A DNA stretch of 6,616 nucleotides from Acidimicrobiales bacterium (GCA_013002375.1 JABDJW010000060.1:1-6616); one strand, 5' to 3'. Positions 1 to 6,478 are shown, counted from the first letter of the stretch. The notes: a model not told the origin generated them from the sequence alone. Program-made: numbers and translations.

Positions 1-1212
1 AACGAAGGCGGCGGCGAGATACCCGACCTGGATCAGGATGAGGTCCAAGGGCTCTCGGCCGACACCATCAAGCTGACCACGATCGCCGACCCCGGCTTCC
101 AGGGTTCGCCGGGCTTGAACCAGGAGATATTCGATGCGGGCGCGGCCTTTGTGGCCTGGTGCAACGCGGCGGGGGGTGTCAACGGCAAGCAGATCGAACT
201 CACGCTGCGCGATGCCAAGCTCACCGACTACCAGCCGGTCCTCGAGCAGGCGTGCGATTCCGATTTTGCCGTCGTCGGCGATGGTGCGGTGCAGGACAAC
301 CTGTGGGCCGATGTCGGCATCCCGTGCGGCCTGATCGACGTCGCCGGCTTCTCGGTGACGACCGAAAAGGCCGGATTCGCCGGCGACGATCCGGTCGAGA
401 CCCGCCAGGTGCAGCCGGTCCCGAATCCGTCCGACGAGGTTGCGGTCGGAGCGAATATCATCCTGTCCGAGCAGTTCCCCGAAGCGGCCGCCCGGACGGG
501 TCTCATCTATGCCGACTTCCAAACCCTGGTTCGCCAGTACGAGAAGGAGCGGGCCGGATTCGAAGCGGTCGGTCACGTCGTGATCCATACCGACGTCTAC
601 AACATCCTGGGCGAGGACAACTGGACGCCGTTCGCGGCCGCGGTTCGGGCTGCCGACGTGCAGTTCCTCCGGCTGATCGGCGAACCGGACAACGGCGCGC
701 AGCTGAAGCAGGCGCTGTCCGAAATCGGCTACACGCCGATCGTCACGCTGCAGGAGACCAACTTCTACGACCGCAACTACATCGCGGCCGGCGCCGACGC
801 AGTCGAGGGCGATTACATCCGCACCGTGTTCTGGCCGTTCGAGGAGGCCGACCAGAACCCGGCCACCCAGGCCTACCTGGACATCATCGAAGCGCAGGGA
901 GGCAAGGTCGCCACGCTCGGCGTCCAGTCGACCTCGGCCTGGCTGCTGTTCGCCACGCTGGCCAAGCAGTGCGACCTCGACAACCAGCTCAGTCGCAGCT
1001 GCATTCTCGAGGCCGCAGCCGACGTCACCGAATGGACCGGCGGGGGACTGCATGCGGTCACGAGTCCCGCCACGAATCAAGGGGCTCGATGCACGATCGT
1101 GCTCCAGATCCAAGAGGCGGAGTTCGTGCGGTGGGCTCCCGAGATCGACGGCGGGGACGGCGGCTACGCCTGCGATCCGGGGTACGTCACCCCGATCGAA
1201 TCCGACGGCTAG
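1..1212 (+). CDS. ABC transporter substrate-binding protein, LivJ/LivK-like (5' end missing)
   Basis: This is the extracytoplasmic solute receptor of the importer encoded downstream. Frame +1 is open from base 1 to the TAG at 1210-1212, giving 403 residues without a start, so the signal peptide or lipobox lies upstream of the window. The visible N-terminus is a Gly/Asp/Glu-rich linker, followed by a first beta strand (TIKLTTIADPGF) typical of the type I periplasmic-binding fold (Peripla_BP_6). Family features include the FVAWCNAAGGVNGKQIEL segment (compare N..GGI.G..I in LivJ-type receptors), the AVVGDGA strand, and lobe-2 strands around TGLIYADF and VQFLRLIGEPDNGAQLKQAL. A TTG at 115 is internal to the fold and is not the start. 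Seven cysteines are visible, which is many for a LivJ-type receptor and could form disulfides. It sits 3 nt from the permease gene. The ligand is unknown: this family binds branched-chain amino acids but also amides, urea, aromatic compounds and others. Confidence 0.9.
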   Translation, partial: NEGGGEIPDLDQDEVQGLSADTIKLTTIADPGFQGSPGLNQEIFDAGAAFVAWCNAAGGVNGKQIELTLRDAKLTDYQPVLEQACDSDFAVVGDGAVQDNLWADVGIPCGLIDVAGFSVTTEKAGFAGDDPVETRQVQPVPNPSDEVAVGANIILSEQFPEAAARTGLIYADFQTLVRQYEKERAGFEAVGHVVIHTDVYNILGEDNWTPFAAAVRAADVQFLRLIGEPDNGAQLKQALSEIGYTPIVTLQETNFYDRNYIAAGADAVEGDYIRTVFWPFEEADQNPATQAYLDIIEAQGGKVATLGVQSTSAWLLFATLAKQCDLDNQLSRSCILEAAADVTEWTGGGLHAVTSPATNQGARCTIVLQIQEAEFVRWAPEIDGGDGGYACDPGYVTPIESDG

Positions 1213-1215
1213 GCG

Positions 1216-3276
1216 ATGGAGGAATTCCTCACCTTCACCGTCACCGGCCTCGTCACCGCGGCGCTCTACGCGGTGGCGGCCAGCGGGCTGGTCGTCACCT
1301 ACACCACCAGCGGCATCTTCAACTTCGGTCACGGCGCGGTCGGCATGTTTGCCGCGTTCACCTACTGGCAGGTGCGGGTGGACTGGAACTGGCCGGCACC
1401 GCTCGCCTTGATCGCGGTGCTGCTGGTGCTGGCCCCCGCGTTCGGCGTGGTCGTGGAGCGGGTGATCATGCGGGGGCTCCAAAACGTCTCCGAGGTCACG
1501 AAACTCGTCGTGTCGGTGAGCCTGCTCTTCGGGGTCTTCCAGGGTGCGATCATCTTGTTCCCGCCGAACGTCAGCCGCCGGCTTCCCGGGTTCTATTCGG
1601 GAAACACCTTCGACCTCGGCTTCATCAACCTGACCTGGCACGACGCGGCCACCATCCTGGCGGCCATCATCACCGCGGTGGTACTGCGGTTCCTGCTCTA
1701 CTCGACGAGAACCGGCGTGGCCATGCGGGGCGTGGTCGACGATCGCGAGCTCACCCAACTCAACGGGGCCAACCCGGATCGATCGTCGATGCTGGCCTGG
1801 GCGCTGGGCATGTCGCTGGCCGCCCTCGCCGGCATTCTGCTGGCCGGTAGCCAAGGGGTGCTCAGTCATGTGCCGCTGACGCTGCTGGTGATCAATGCCT
1901 ACGCCGCCGCGATGTTCGGGCGCCTCGAGAGCCTGCCGCGAACGTTCCTGGGCGCGATCGTGCTGGGGCTGATGCAGTCCTACGGCATCGGCTACCTGTC
2001 GCTCAACGAGCCGTTGCGGTCGATCTTCACCGTCAACCTCGACCCGCCCCTGTCGCTCAGCGGCCTCCGGCCGGCCATCCCGATCATCGCCCTGTTCTTG
2101 GTGCTCCTGTTCCTGCCCCGGCAGCGGCTGGTTGCGGCCGGGCAACGCAAGTCCCGGGAGATCATCCCGGCGCCGTCGATGGTCCGATGGCTGATCGGCG
2201 CGGCGGCGCTGGGCGTGATCTCCTACGGGTACGCGACCCAGTACCCCGGGGTGCGGACCTTTCAGATGGGGCAGGGGTTGGCGCTGGGAATCATCATGTT
2301 GTCGCTCGTCCCTTTGATCGGGTGGGCCGGCCAGATCTCGCTGGCCCCCATGGCCTTTGCCGGCATCGGGGCGGTCGTGATGGGTCACTGGGGTGGTGAC
2401 GGCACGCTCGAGGGTCTCGTCGCAGCAACGCTGGTCGCCGGCGCGGTCGGTGCGGTCGTTGCCCTTCCGGCGCTGCGCCTGCGGGGCCTCTACCTCGCGC
2501 TCGGTACTGCCGCGTTCGCCGTGTTCATGGATCTGGTCTTCTTCAACCAGACCCGGTTTCTGCCCAACGGCAACATCCAGGTTCCCCGACTCGACCTCTT
2601 CGGCGTCTCGTTCGACGACGAGCGAGCCCACCTGGTGCTGCTCGGCGTGGTCTTCGGGCTGGTCGGCGCCGCGCTCGCGTGGTTGCGGCATCAGGAGTTC
2701 GGGCGCCGGCTGCTCGCGATGAAGTCGAGTGATGCCGCCTGCGTGACCTTGGGCGTCAACCTCACGATCACCAAGCTCCAGGTGTTCACCATGTCCGCCG
2801 CCATCGCGGGCCTCGGCGGTGCGCTCTACGGCGCCCAGCTGCGCAGCGTGTCGCCGCCGACGTTCCAGTTCCTCCAGAGTCTGCCGGTTCTGTTGCTGGC
2901 TGTGGTCGGTGGCATCGCTGCCGTCGGCGGTGCCCTCTTCGGTGGCATCGTCTACGCGCTCACCTTTCTCATTGTCCCCGATGTGTATCCGAGCGTGAAG
3001 GATCTGCTCACGATCGGGCCCGCGCTCGCCGGCATCAGCCTCGGGCGCAACCCGAACGGCGCGGTCAACGAGACGGTCCGCTCGATCCACGAGGCTCGCG
3101 CCCGACGGCACCAACCGGCGGCCGACGATGCGAAGGATCACCCCGCGCTCGCCGGTATCGACGGCTTCACCCGGGCCGACCGAGCCCGCTTCGACCGGGA
3201 GCTCGGCCTGGTCGACGAGGCCGCCTACGTCCGGCTCCGGGCGTTGCGAGAAGGGCGGGGCCATGGCGCTGCTTGA
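1216..3276 (+). CDS. livHM: Fused LivH-LivM-type ABC transporter permease
   Basis: This single 686-residue chain carries both membrane subunits of a Liv-type importer. The N-terminal LivH-like half (about 1-301) has the family motif GIFNFGHG near residues 33-40 and the cytoplasmic coupling segment GVAMRGVVDDRE (167-178), which should contact the ATPase. A short basic linker (about 302-315) leads to the LivM-like half. That half has GQISLAPMAFAGIGA from residue 372 (compare GQxSLGHAAFxGIGAY) and a second coupling segment starting at EFGRRLLAMKSSDAA (494 onward). Several hydrophobic helices are evident in each half. The ATG at 1216 lies 3 nt after the receptor stop with only a weak ribosome site, which suggests translational coupling. 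From about residue 612 the protein ends in a 75-residue hydrophilic, Arg/Asp/Glu/Ala-rich cytoplasmic tail that is not part of the usual LivM core. The stop overlaps the next gene by 14 nt. The family assignment is firm; the substrate is not known. Confidence 0.93.
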   Translation: MEEFLTFTVTGLVTAALYAVAASGLVVTYTTSGIFNFGHGAVGMFAAFTYWQVRVDWNWPAPLALIAVLLVLAPAFGVVVERVIMRGLQNVSEVTKLVVSVSLLFGVFQGAIILFPPNVSRRLPGFYSGNTFDLGFINLTWHDAATILAAIITAVVLRFLLYSTRTGVAMRGVVDDRELTQLNGANPDRSSMLAWALGMSLAALAGILLAGSQGVLSHVPLTLLVINAYAAAMFGRLESLPRTFLGAIVLGLMQSYGIGYLSLNEPLRSIFTVNLDPPLSLSGLRPAIPIIALFLVLLFLPRQRLVAAGQRKSREIIPAPSMVRWLIGAAALGVISYGYATQYPGVRTFQMGQGLALGIIMLSLVPLIGWAGQISLAPMAFAGIGAVVMGHWGGDGTLEGLVAATLVAGAVGAVVALPALRLRGLYLALGTAAFAVFMDLVFFNQTRFLPNGNIQVPRLDLFGVSFDDERAHLVLLGVVFGLVGAALAWLRHQEFGRRLLAMKSSDAACVTLGVNLTITKLQVFTMSAAIAGLGGALYGAQLRSVSPPTFQFLQSLPVLLLAVVGGIAAVGGALFGGIVYALTFLIVPDVYPSVKDLLTIGPALAGISLGRNPNGAVNETVRSIHEARARRHQPAADDAKDHPALAGIDGFTRADRARFDRELGLVDEAAYVRLRALREGRGHGAA
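3248..3255 (+). promoter_or_regulatory. Ribosome-binding site deciding the livGF start
   Basis: GAGAAGGG lies inside the end of the permease gene, with 7 nt between it and the ATG at 3263. It supports 3263 as the start rather than the upstream in-frame ATG at 3128. The extra residues from 3128 would be an Arg/Ser/Pro-rich read of the permease tail in the wrong frame. Confidence 0.6.
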
Positions 3277-4750
3277 AGCCTCGGGCATATCGGTCGCGTT
3301 CGGGGGCCGAAGAGCGGTCGACAAGGCCGACCTCACCGCCGAGCGCGGCCAGATCAGCGGGCTGATCGGCCCGAATGGTGCCGGCAAGACCACGATGTTC
3401 AATGCCCTGTGCGGGCTCCAGAGGACCGAAGCCGGCGAGGTTCGACTCGACGGCGAGCTGATCAGCGATCTCCGGCCCTACCAGCGGGCCCGCAAGGGCC
3501 TGGGCCGCACCTTTCAGCGGCTGGAAACCTTCAATCTCCTCACCGTGCGCGAGAACGTCCTCGCCGGGGCCGAGTTCCGCAACCGCTGGGCGGGTGATGA
3601 TGCCGACGCCGGCCTGGTCGCCGCCCAACTGATCGAAGAGCTGTCGCTGGGTGATGTCGCCGACGAGCGGGTCGACGGGCTACCCACTGGTCGGGCCCGG
3701 CTGGTCGAGGTGGGGCGGGCGCTGGCCGGCCGCCCCCGCGTGCTCCTGCTCGACGAGCCCTCTTCGGGCCTGAACGATGCCGAAACCGACGAACTGGCCG
3801 CAGTCCTCCGCCGGCTGGCCGACGACGGGCTGGCCGTGCTCATGGTTGAACACGACATGGGTTTGGTGATGGGGACCTGCGATCTCATCCACGTGTTGGA
3901 TTTCGGCGAGATCATTGCGGTCGGCGACCCAGCCGTCGTCCAGGCCGACGGCCGGGTGCAGCGGGCGTATCTCGGCGACGGCGGTTCAGCCGCGAAGTCC
4001 ACCGCTGCGTCGCACCCGAGGATCGACGCTGACCTCCGCTCACCGGTGCCGATGCTGGAGGTGCGGGGCCTCTACGCCGGCTACGGCGACTTCGACGTTC
4101 TGGAAGACGTATCCTTCTCGGTCGCCGACGGTGAGGTCTTCGTCCTCTTCGGGCCCAACGGCGCGGGAAAGACGACGACGCTCGACGTGATCGCCGGTCT
4201 GCTCCCGGCCAGTCGCGGCACGGTCGAGCTCTGCGGTCACAACGTCACCGGTGCCGATGTCAGCGCTCTGGCCCGGGCCGGCGTGTGCATGGTCCCCGAG
4301 GGCCGAGGAGTCTTTCCGAATCTGACGGTGGCCGAGAATCTCTGGATGGCCACCCACTCGGGCGCCGACCGTAGCCGCATCGAAGAGATCACCTACAGCC
4401 GATTCCCGGTCCTTTCCAAGTTGCGAACCCAGTTGGCCGGCACCCTCTCGGGCGGCGAGCAACAGATGCTGGCCATGGCGCGGGCGCTCTCCACCGACCC
4501 TGCTCTGCTCATCCTGGACGAGTTGTCGATGGGCCTCGCCCCGCTGATCGTGCGGGACATTTACGAGCGGGTGGCCGAGATCGCGGCCGGAGGCGTCTCG
4601 ATCCTCGTGGTGGAGCAGTTCGCCCACGACGTACTCGATGTGGCCGACACCGCTGCCATCATGCTGAACGGCTCGATCCGCCGGATCGGATCGCCGTCCG
4701 ACATCGCCGAAGAACTCGAAGCCGCCTACCTGTCCGGAGCCACCACATGA
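3263..4750 (+). CDS. livGF: Fused LivG-LivF-type ABC transporter ATPase (two nucleotide-binding domains)
   Basis: This cytoplasmic 495-residue chain carries both ATPase domains of the importer, close to the summed length of separate LivG (about 255) and LivF (about 237). Domain 1 (about 1-240, LivG-like) has Walker A GPNGAGKT at 36-43, Q-loop TFQ at 83-85, the LivG motif RTFQ..ETF..LTVRENV, a signature in the divergent form LPTGRARLVEVGRAL (140-154), Walker B LLLDEP with Glu165, and H-loop VEHD with His197. A Ser/Ala-rich linker (about 241-263) follows. Domain 2 (264-495, LivF-like) has Walker A GPNGAGKT at 297-304, the LivF hallmark VPEGRGVFPNLTV (344-356), the canonical signature LSGGEQQ (395-401), Walker B LLILDEL with Glu420, and VVEQF in place of the H-loop histidine. 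Start codon ATG 3263 is preferred because it has a ribosome site and begins at the usual LivG N-terminus. The gene overlaps the permease by 14 nt, so coupled expression is likely. Confidence 0.94.
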   Translation: MALLEASGISVAFGGRRAVDKADLTAERGQISGLIGPNGAGKTTMFNALCGLQRTEAGEVRLDGELISDLRPYQRARKGLGRTFQRLETFNLLTVRENVLAGAEFRNRWAGDDADAGLVAAQLIEELSLGDVADERVDGLPTGRARLVEVGRALAGRPRVLLLDEPSSGLNDAETDELAAVLRRLADDGLAVLMVEHDMGLVMGTCDLIHVLDFGEIIAVGDPAVVQADGRVQRAYLGDGGSAAKSTAASHPRIDADLRSPVPMLEVRGLYAGYGDFDVLEDVSFSVADGEVFVLFGPNGAGKTTTLDVIAGLLPASRGTVELCGHNVTGADVSALARAGVCMVPEGRGVFPNLTVAENLWMATHSGADRSRIEEITYSRFPVLSKLRTQLAGTLSGGEQQMLAMARALSTDPALLILDELSMGLAPLIVRDIYERVAEIAAGGVSILVVEQFAHDVLDVADTAAIMLNGSIRRIGSPSDIAEELEAAYLSGATT

Positions 4751-4788
4751 CCCGCACCGAAGGCCGACACAAGGAGAACCAGCCATGA
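4747..4788 (+). CDS. Possible 13-codon leader peptide bridging livGF and the small membrane-protein gene
   Basis: A short frame (MTRTEGRHKENQP, then TGA) exactly fills the gap between two genes. Its ATG overlaps the livGF stop as ATGA at 4747-4750, and its TGA overlaps the next gene's ATG as ATGA at 4785-4788. A GGAG stands at 4736-4739, 7 nt before the ATG. The arrangement would allow ribosomes to re-initiate across the gap and couple translation of the downstream gene to the transporter. A frame this short can arise by chance, and the downstream gene has its own good ribosome site inside it, so the product may be incidental. Confidence 0.3.
   Translation: MTRTEGRHKENQP
4771..4776 (+). promoter_or_regulatory. 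Shine-Dalgarno site for the small membrane-protein gene
   Basis: AAGGAG lies 8 nt before the ATG at 4785. It is the clearest ribosome site in the window and fixes that start. Confidence 0.75.
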
Positions 4789-5144
4789 CCGACACCCCGC
4801 CAGAAGAACCCACGCAGGGCATCGGTATGGCGGCGGACCGCCGGGCCGCGTTCGAAGCCGAGATCAGCCGGGTCCAGCTCAAGACCGGCAGCGCCGCGAA
4901 CGAACGGCGGTTTCTCGCGGCCGGGGTGGCGGCGATGGTCATCGGCGTCGTCCTGGCCCTCATCGCGTTCATCGCCTCGACCGGCATGGCCGACACGCGC
5001 GATGTCATCTCGATGAGCATCCTCGCCATCTTCGGACTGGCGCTCGCCGTCCTCGGCGCTGCGGTGTTCCTGCGCTACGCGCTCGGCCGCTTCTTCCGGT
5101 TCTGGCTGCTGCGGTTGATCTTCGAGCAACGACCCGCAGAGTAG
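4785..5144 (+). CDS. Small two-helix membrane protein of unknown function, in the importer operon
   Basis: I do not recognise a named family for this 119-residue protein. A polar N-terminal region (1-42) with a charged, probably helical part (about 17-33) is followed by a hydrophobic segment at about 43-65 (rich in Ala, Val, Ile and Leu), a short polar turn around TGMADTRD, and a second hydrophobic segment at about 74-96. It ends in an unusual basic, aromatic tail, RYALGRFFRFWLLRLIFEQ (97-115), likely amphipathic and lying on the cytoplasmic membrane face. Both termini are predicted inside. The strong AAGGAG site and the 34-nt gap after livGF place it in the same transcript, so an accessory or regulatory role for the importer is conceivable but is only inferred from position. 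The 3' end, from about codon 95 through the post-stop hairpin, recurs in degraded form at 6479-6568. Confidence 0.85.
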   Translation: MTDTPPEEPTQGIGMAADRRAAFEAEISRVQLKTGSAANERRFLAAGVAAMVIGVVLALIAFIASTGMADTRDVISMSILAIFGLALAVLGAAVFLRYALGRFFRFWLLRLIFEQRPAE

Positions 5145-5160
5145 GGACCGGAGCGGTAGC
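5069..5160 (+). repeat. Direct repeat, upstream copy (3' end of the small membrane-protein gene)
   Basis: This stretch matches 6479-6568 in the same orientation. Bases 5077-5115 are identical to 6486-6524 (39 nt). Over 5073-5140 I count 63 of 68 matches by eye. After the stop codon the match continues more loosely, with a single-base gap, through about 5160. A one-base gap also lies near the upstream edge (around 5072). The copies are about 1409 bp apart and bracket the RCC1-repeat gene. Confidence 0.9.
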
Positions 5161-5167
5161 TGTACCG
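5154..5167 (+). terminator. Hairpin after the small membrane-protein gene, possible terminator
   Basis: CGGTA (5154-5158) pairs with TACCG (5163-5167) around a GCTG loop, 9 nt past the stop codon. There is no T-run, so it is not a textbook intrinsic terminator. The equivalent place in the downstream repeat copy can also fold (CGGTG with CGCCG, 6562-6576) despite base changes, which supports a real structure. The spacer 5145-5294 otherwise holds only the weak promoter and ribosome site listed next. Confidence 0.35.
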
Positions 5168-5236
5168 TCTGGGTGGCTCGACCAGCGTTCACCGACAGTG
5201 GTCCCTGGCGGAGTGCAGTGACCGGACGCGCGCTCG

Positions 5237-5266
5237 TTGGACGAAGGAGTGAGCTGCGCCTAGCTT
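5237..5266 (+). promoter_or_regulatory. Weak sigma70-like promoter candidate for the RCC1-repeat gene
   Basis: TTGGAC (5237-5242) and TAGCTT (5261-5266) are 18 nt apart and would start transcription about 20 nt before the ATG at 5295. Both hexamers are imperfect. The only T-run of the spacer (5265-5270) follows a 4-bp AGCT/AGCT stem, so a weak terminator is an alternative reading of the same bases. Confidence 0.25.
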
Positions 5267-5283
5267 TTTTGAGTAGGCGACGG

Positions 5284-5289
5284 GGAGGG
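5284..5289 (+). promoter_or_regulatory. Ribosome-binding site of the RCC1-repeat gene
   Basis: GGAGGG lies 5 nt before the ATG at 5295. It supports that start, which keeps the whole signal sequence, over the internal Met14. Confidence 0.6.
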
Positions 5290-5294
5290 CAACC

Positions 5295-6461
5295 ATGGGA
5301 TCGCGGACCGCTGGACTCTTGTGGCGGGTGGTCATGCTCGCGGCGTTCGGCATCGTCGCCAGTTCTTGTTCGCTCTGGGTGTGGGGAGCCGGCCCACCCC
5401 AGTCGGACACGCCCCTGGTCGTCTCGTCGACCGGTACGAACTGGGCCGATGTGAGCGCCGGTGGTCGGACGCGCTGCGCCGTCGCGCTCGACCGGACGCT
5501 GTGGTGCTGGGGTGACAACGACCACGGGCAAGTGGGCGACGGCACCACGACCGACGTGTCAGCCCCCACCCAGATCGGGACCGCTACGAACTGGGCGTCC
5601 GTGTACGTCGGTGGCGCCCATACCTGTGGCCGACGGATCGACAGCACGTTGTGGTGCTGGGGGTCCAATTTCAACGGCCAGTTGGGTGACGGCACCACCA
5701 CGGACAGCCTGACTCCCCAGCAGGTCGGGACCGACACCGACTGGCGGCAGGTCGACACCAAGAGCCAACGGTTCTTCCAGCCGCCGTTGTTCAACGATGG
5801 GATCGGTGGCACGTGCGCGGTGAAGACCGACGGCTCGCTGTGGTGCTGGGGGTCCAACGTCATCGGTCAGCTCGGGCTCGGAGCCACGATCCAGGTCACG
5901 GTGCCCACCCGGGTTGGCACGGCGAGCGACTGGACCGCCGTCGCGGTCAGCACGACCCACTCCTGCGGACTCCGCGGCAGCGGTGACTTGTGGTGTTGGG
6001 GCGACAACACCCACGGCCAGCTCGGAACGGCAGGCGGGAGTACCACGGTGCCGGCACCCGTGTCCTCGGGTTGGCGCCAAGTCGATACCGGCGGTGGTGT
6101 CACCCTCGCCAACCCACCCGATCCGGGCGGGCACACGTGCGCAATCGATCAGTCCGACGCACTGTGGTGCTGGGGCTTCAACGTCTACGGCCAGCTCGGG
6201 AACGGAACGACGTCTGACGCCGCGACTCCGACCCGGATCGGTACGGCACGCGACTGGCGTCAGGTGTCGACGGGACGCAGCCACTCGTGTGCCGTCGCCA
6301 CCGACAGCACGATGTGGTGCTGGGGGACGAACAGTGGCGGCGAGCTGGGCGACGGCACCCGCACGCCGCGGCTCACGCCCACCCAGGTCGGGGTCGGCAC
6401 CGACTGGTTCGAGGTGGACGCTGGCGCACAGCTGACGATCGCCACCGACAACGACTTCTAG
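5295..6461 (+). CDS. Exported RCC1-repeat beta-propeller protein, probable lipoprotein
   Basis: The 388-residue product starts with an export signal: Arg4 and Arg11, then a hydrophobic stretch at about 12-22, then VASSC with Cys25 as a possible (non-ideal) lipobox cysteine. The rest is RCC1-type repeats, a fold that forms a seven-bladed beta-propeller. Six copies of the core LWCWGxNxxGQLGxG have their first Trp at residues 70, 120, 183, 233, 291 and 341 (one has TMWCWG and GELG). Seven copies of a W-x-x-V half-repeat begin at Trp50, 100, 150, 213, 260, 321 and 371. Each of the six full blades has a Cys-x9-Cys pair (61/71, 111/121, 174/184, 224/234, 282/292, 332/342). LWVWG at 27-31 probably completes the seventh blade with the C-terminal strand. 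Blades 3 and 5 carry extra loops. The eukaryotic RCC1 role as an exchange factor should not be transferred; the likely role here is extracellular binding or scaffolding, target unknown. It lies 150 nt from the transporter operon, between direct repeats. Confidence 0.92.
   Translation: MGSRTAGLLWRVVMLAAFGIVASSCSLWVWGAGPPQSDTPLVVSSTGTNWADVSAGGRTRCAVALDRTLWCWGDNDHGQVGDGTTTDVSAPTQIGTATNWASVYVGGAHTCGRRIDSTLWCWGSNFNGQLGDGTTTDSLTPQQVGTDTDWRQVDTKSQRFFQPPLFNDGIGGTCAVKTDGSLWCWGSNVIGQLGLGATIQVTVPTRVGTASDWTAVAVSTTHSCGLRGSGDLWCWGDNTHGQLGTAGGSTTVPAPVSSGWRQVDTGGGVTLANPPDPGGHTCAIDQSDALWCWGFNVYGQLGNGTTSDAATPTRIGTARDWRQVSTGRSHSCAVATDSTMWCWGTNSGGELGDGTRTPRLTPTQVGVGTDWFEVDAGAQLTIATDNDF
5439..6461 (+). repeat. 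Tandem RCC1 coding repeats, about 150 bp per unit
   Basis: The codons for Trp-Cys-Trp (TGGTGCTGG or a close variant) recur at 5502, 5652, 5841, 5991, 6165 and 6315. Spacings are 150, 189, 150, 174 and 150 bp, so units are 50 codons long with 13- and 8-codon expansions in the third and fifth. Nearby GACGGCACC and CAGCTCGG-type stretches also recur, so the DNA itself is repetitive and open to unequal recombination. Confidence 0.88.
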
Positions 6462-6478
6462 CGGTCGGTGAACCGGGA

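Noticed and set aside
115..117. TTG as start of the substrate-binding protein
   Set aside because: The frame is open upstream to base 1 and already encodes the first beta strand of the fold before this codon. The gene is cut by the window edge.
159..1850. Long + strand frame (563 codons) across the receptor and permease genes
   Set aside because: The translation is Arg/Gly/His-rich without any fold signature and overlaps two clear families. It is the out-of-frame shadow of GC-rich coding DNA.
3128..3262. Upstream ATG (3128) as start of the fused ATPase
   Set aside because: It would add 45 Arg/Ser/Pro-rich residues that are an off-frame read of the permease tail. The ATG at 3263 has a ribosome site and matches the usual LivG N-terminus.
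5252..5270. Intrinsic terminator with T6 run before the RCC1 gene
   Set aside because: The only adjacent stem is 4 bp (AGCT/AGCT) and it lies very close to the RCC1 ribosome site. Too weak to call alone.
4040..5531. Two long overlapping minus-strand frames (329 and 290 codons)
   Set aside because: They lie antisense to livGF and the small membrane-protein gene. Composition is low-complexity and Arg/Gly/Asp/His-rich, with no recognisable motifs. They are antisense shadows.
5189..6284. Minus-strand frames with repeated PQHH motifs opposite the RCC1 gene
   Set aside because: The repeats are simply the antisense of the WCWG codons, with no start context or independent family signature.
5295..6461. 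CRISPR-like or satellite array suggested by regular 150-bp spacing
   Set aside because: The periodicity is fully explained by in-frame 50-residue RCC1 repeats. There are no short identical repeats with unique spacers.
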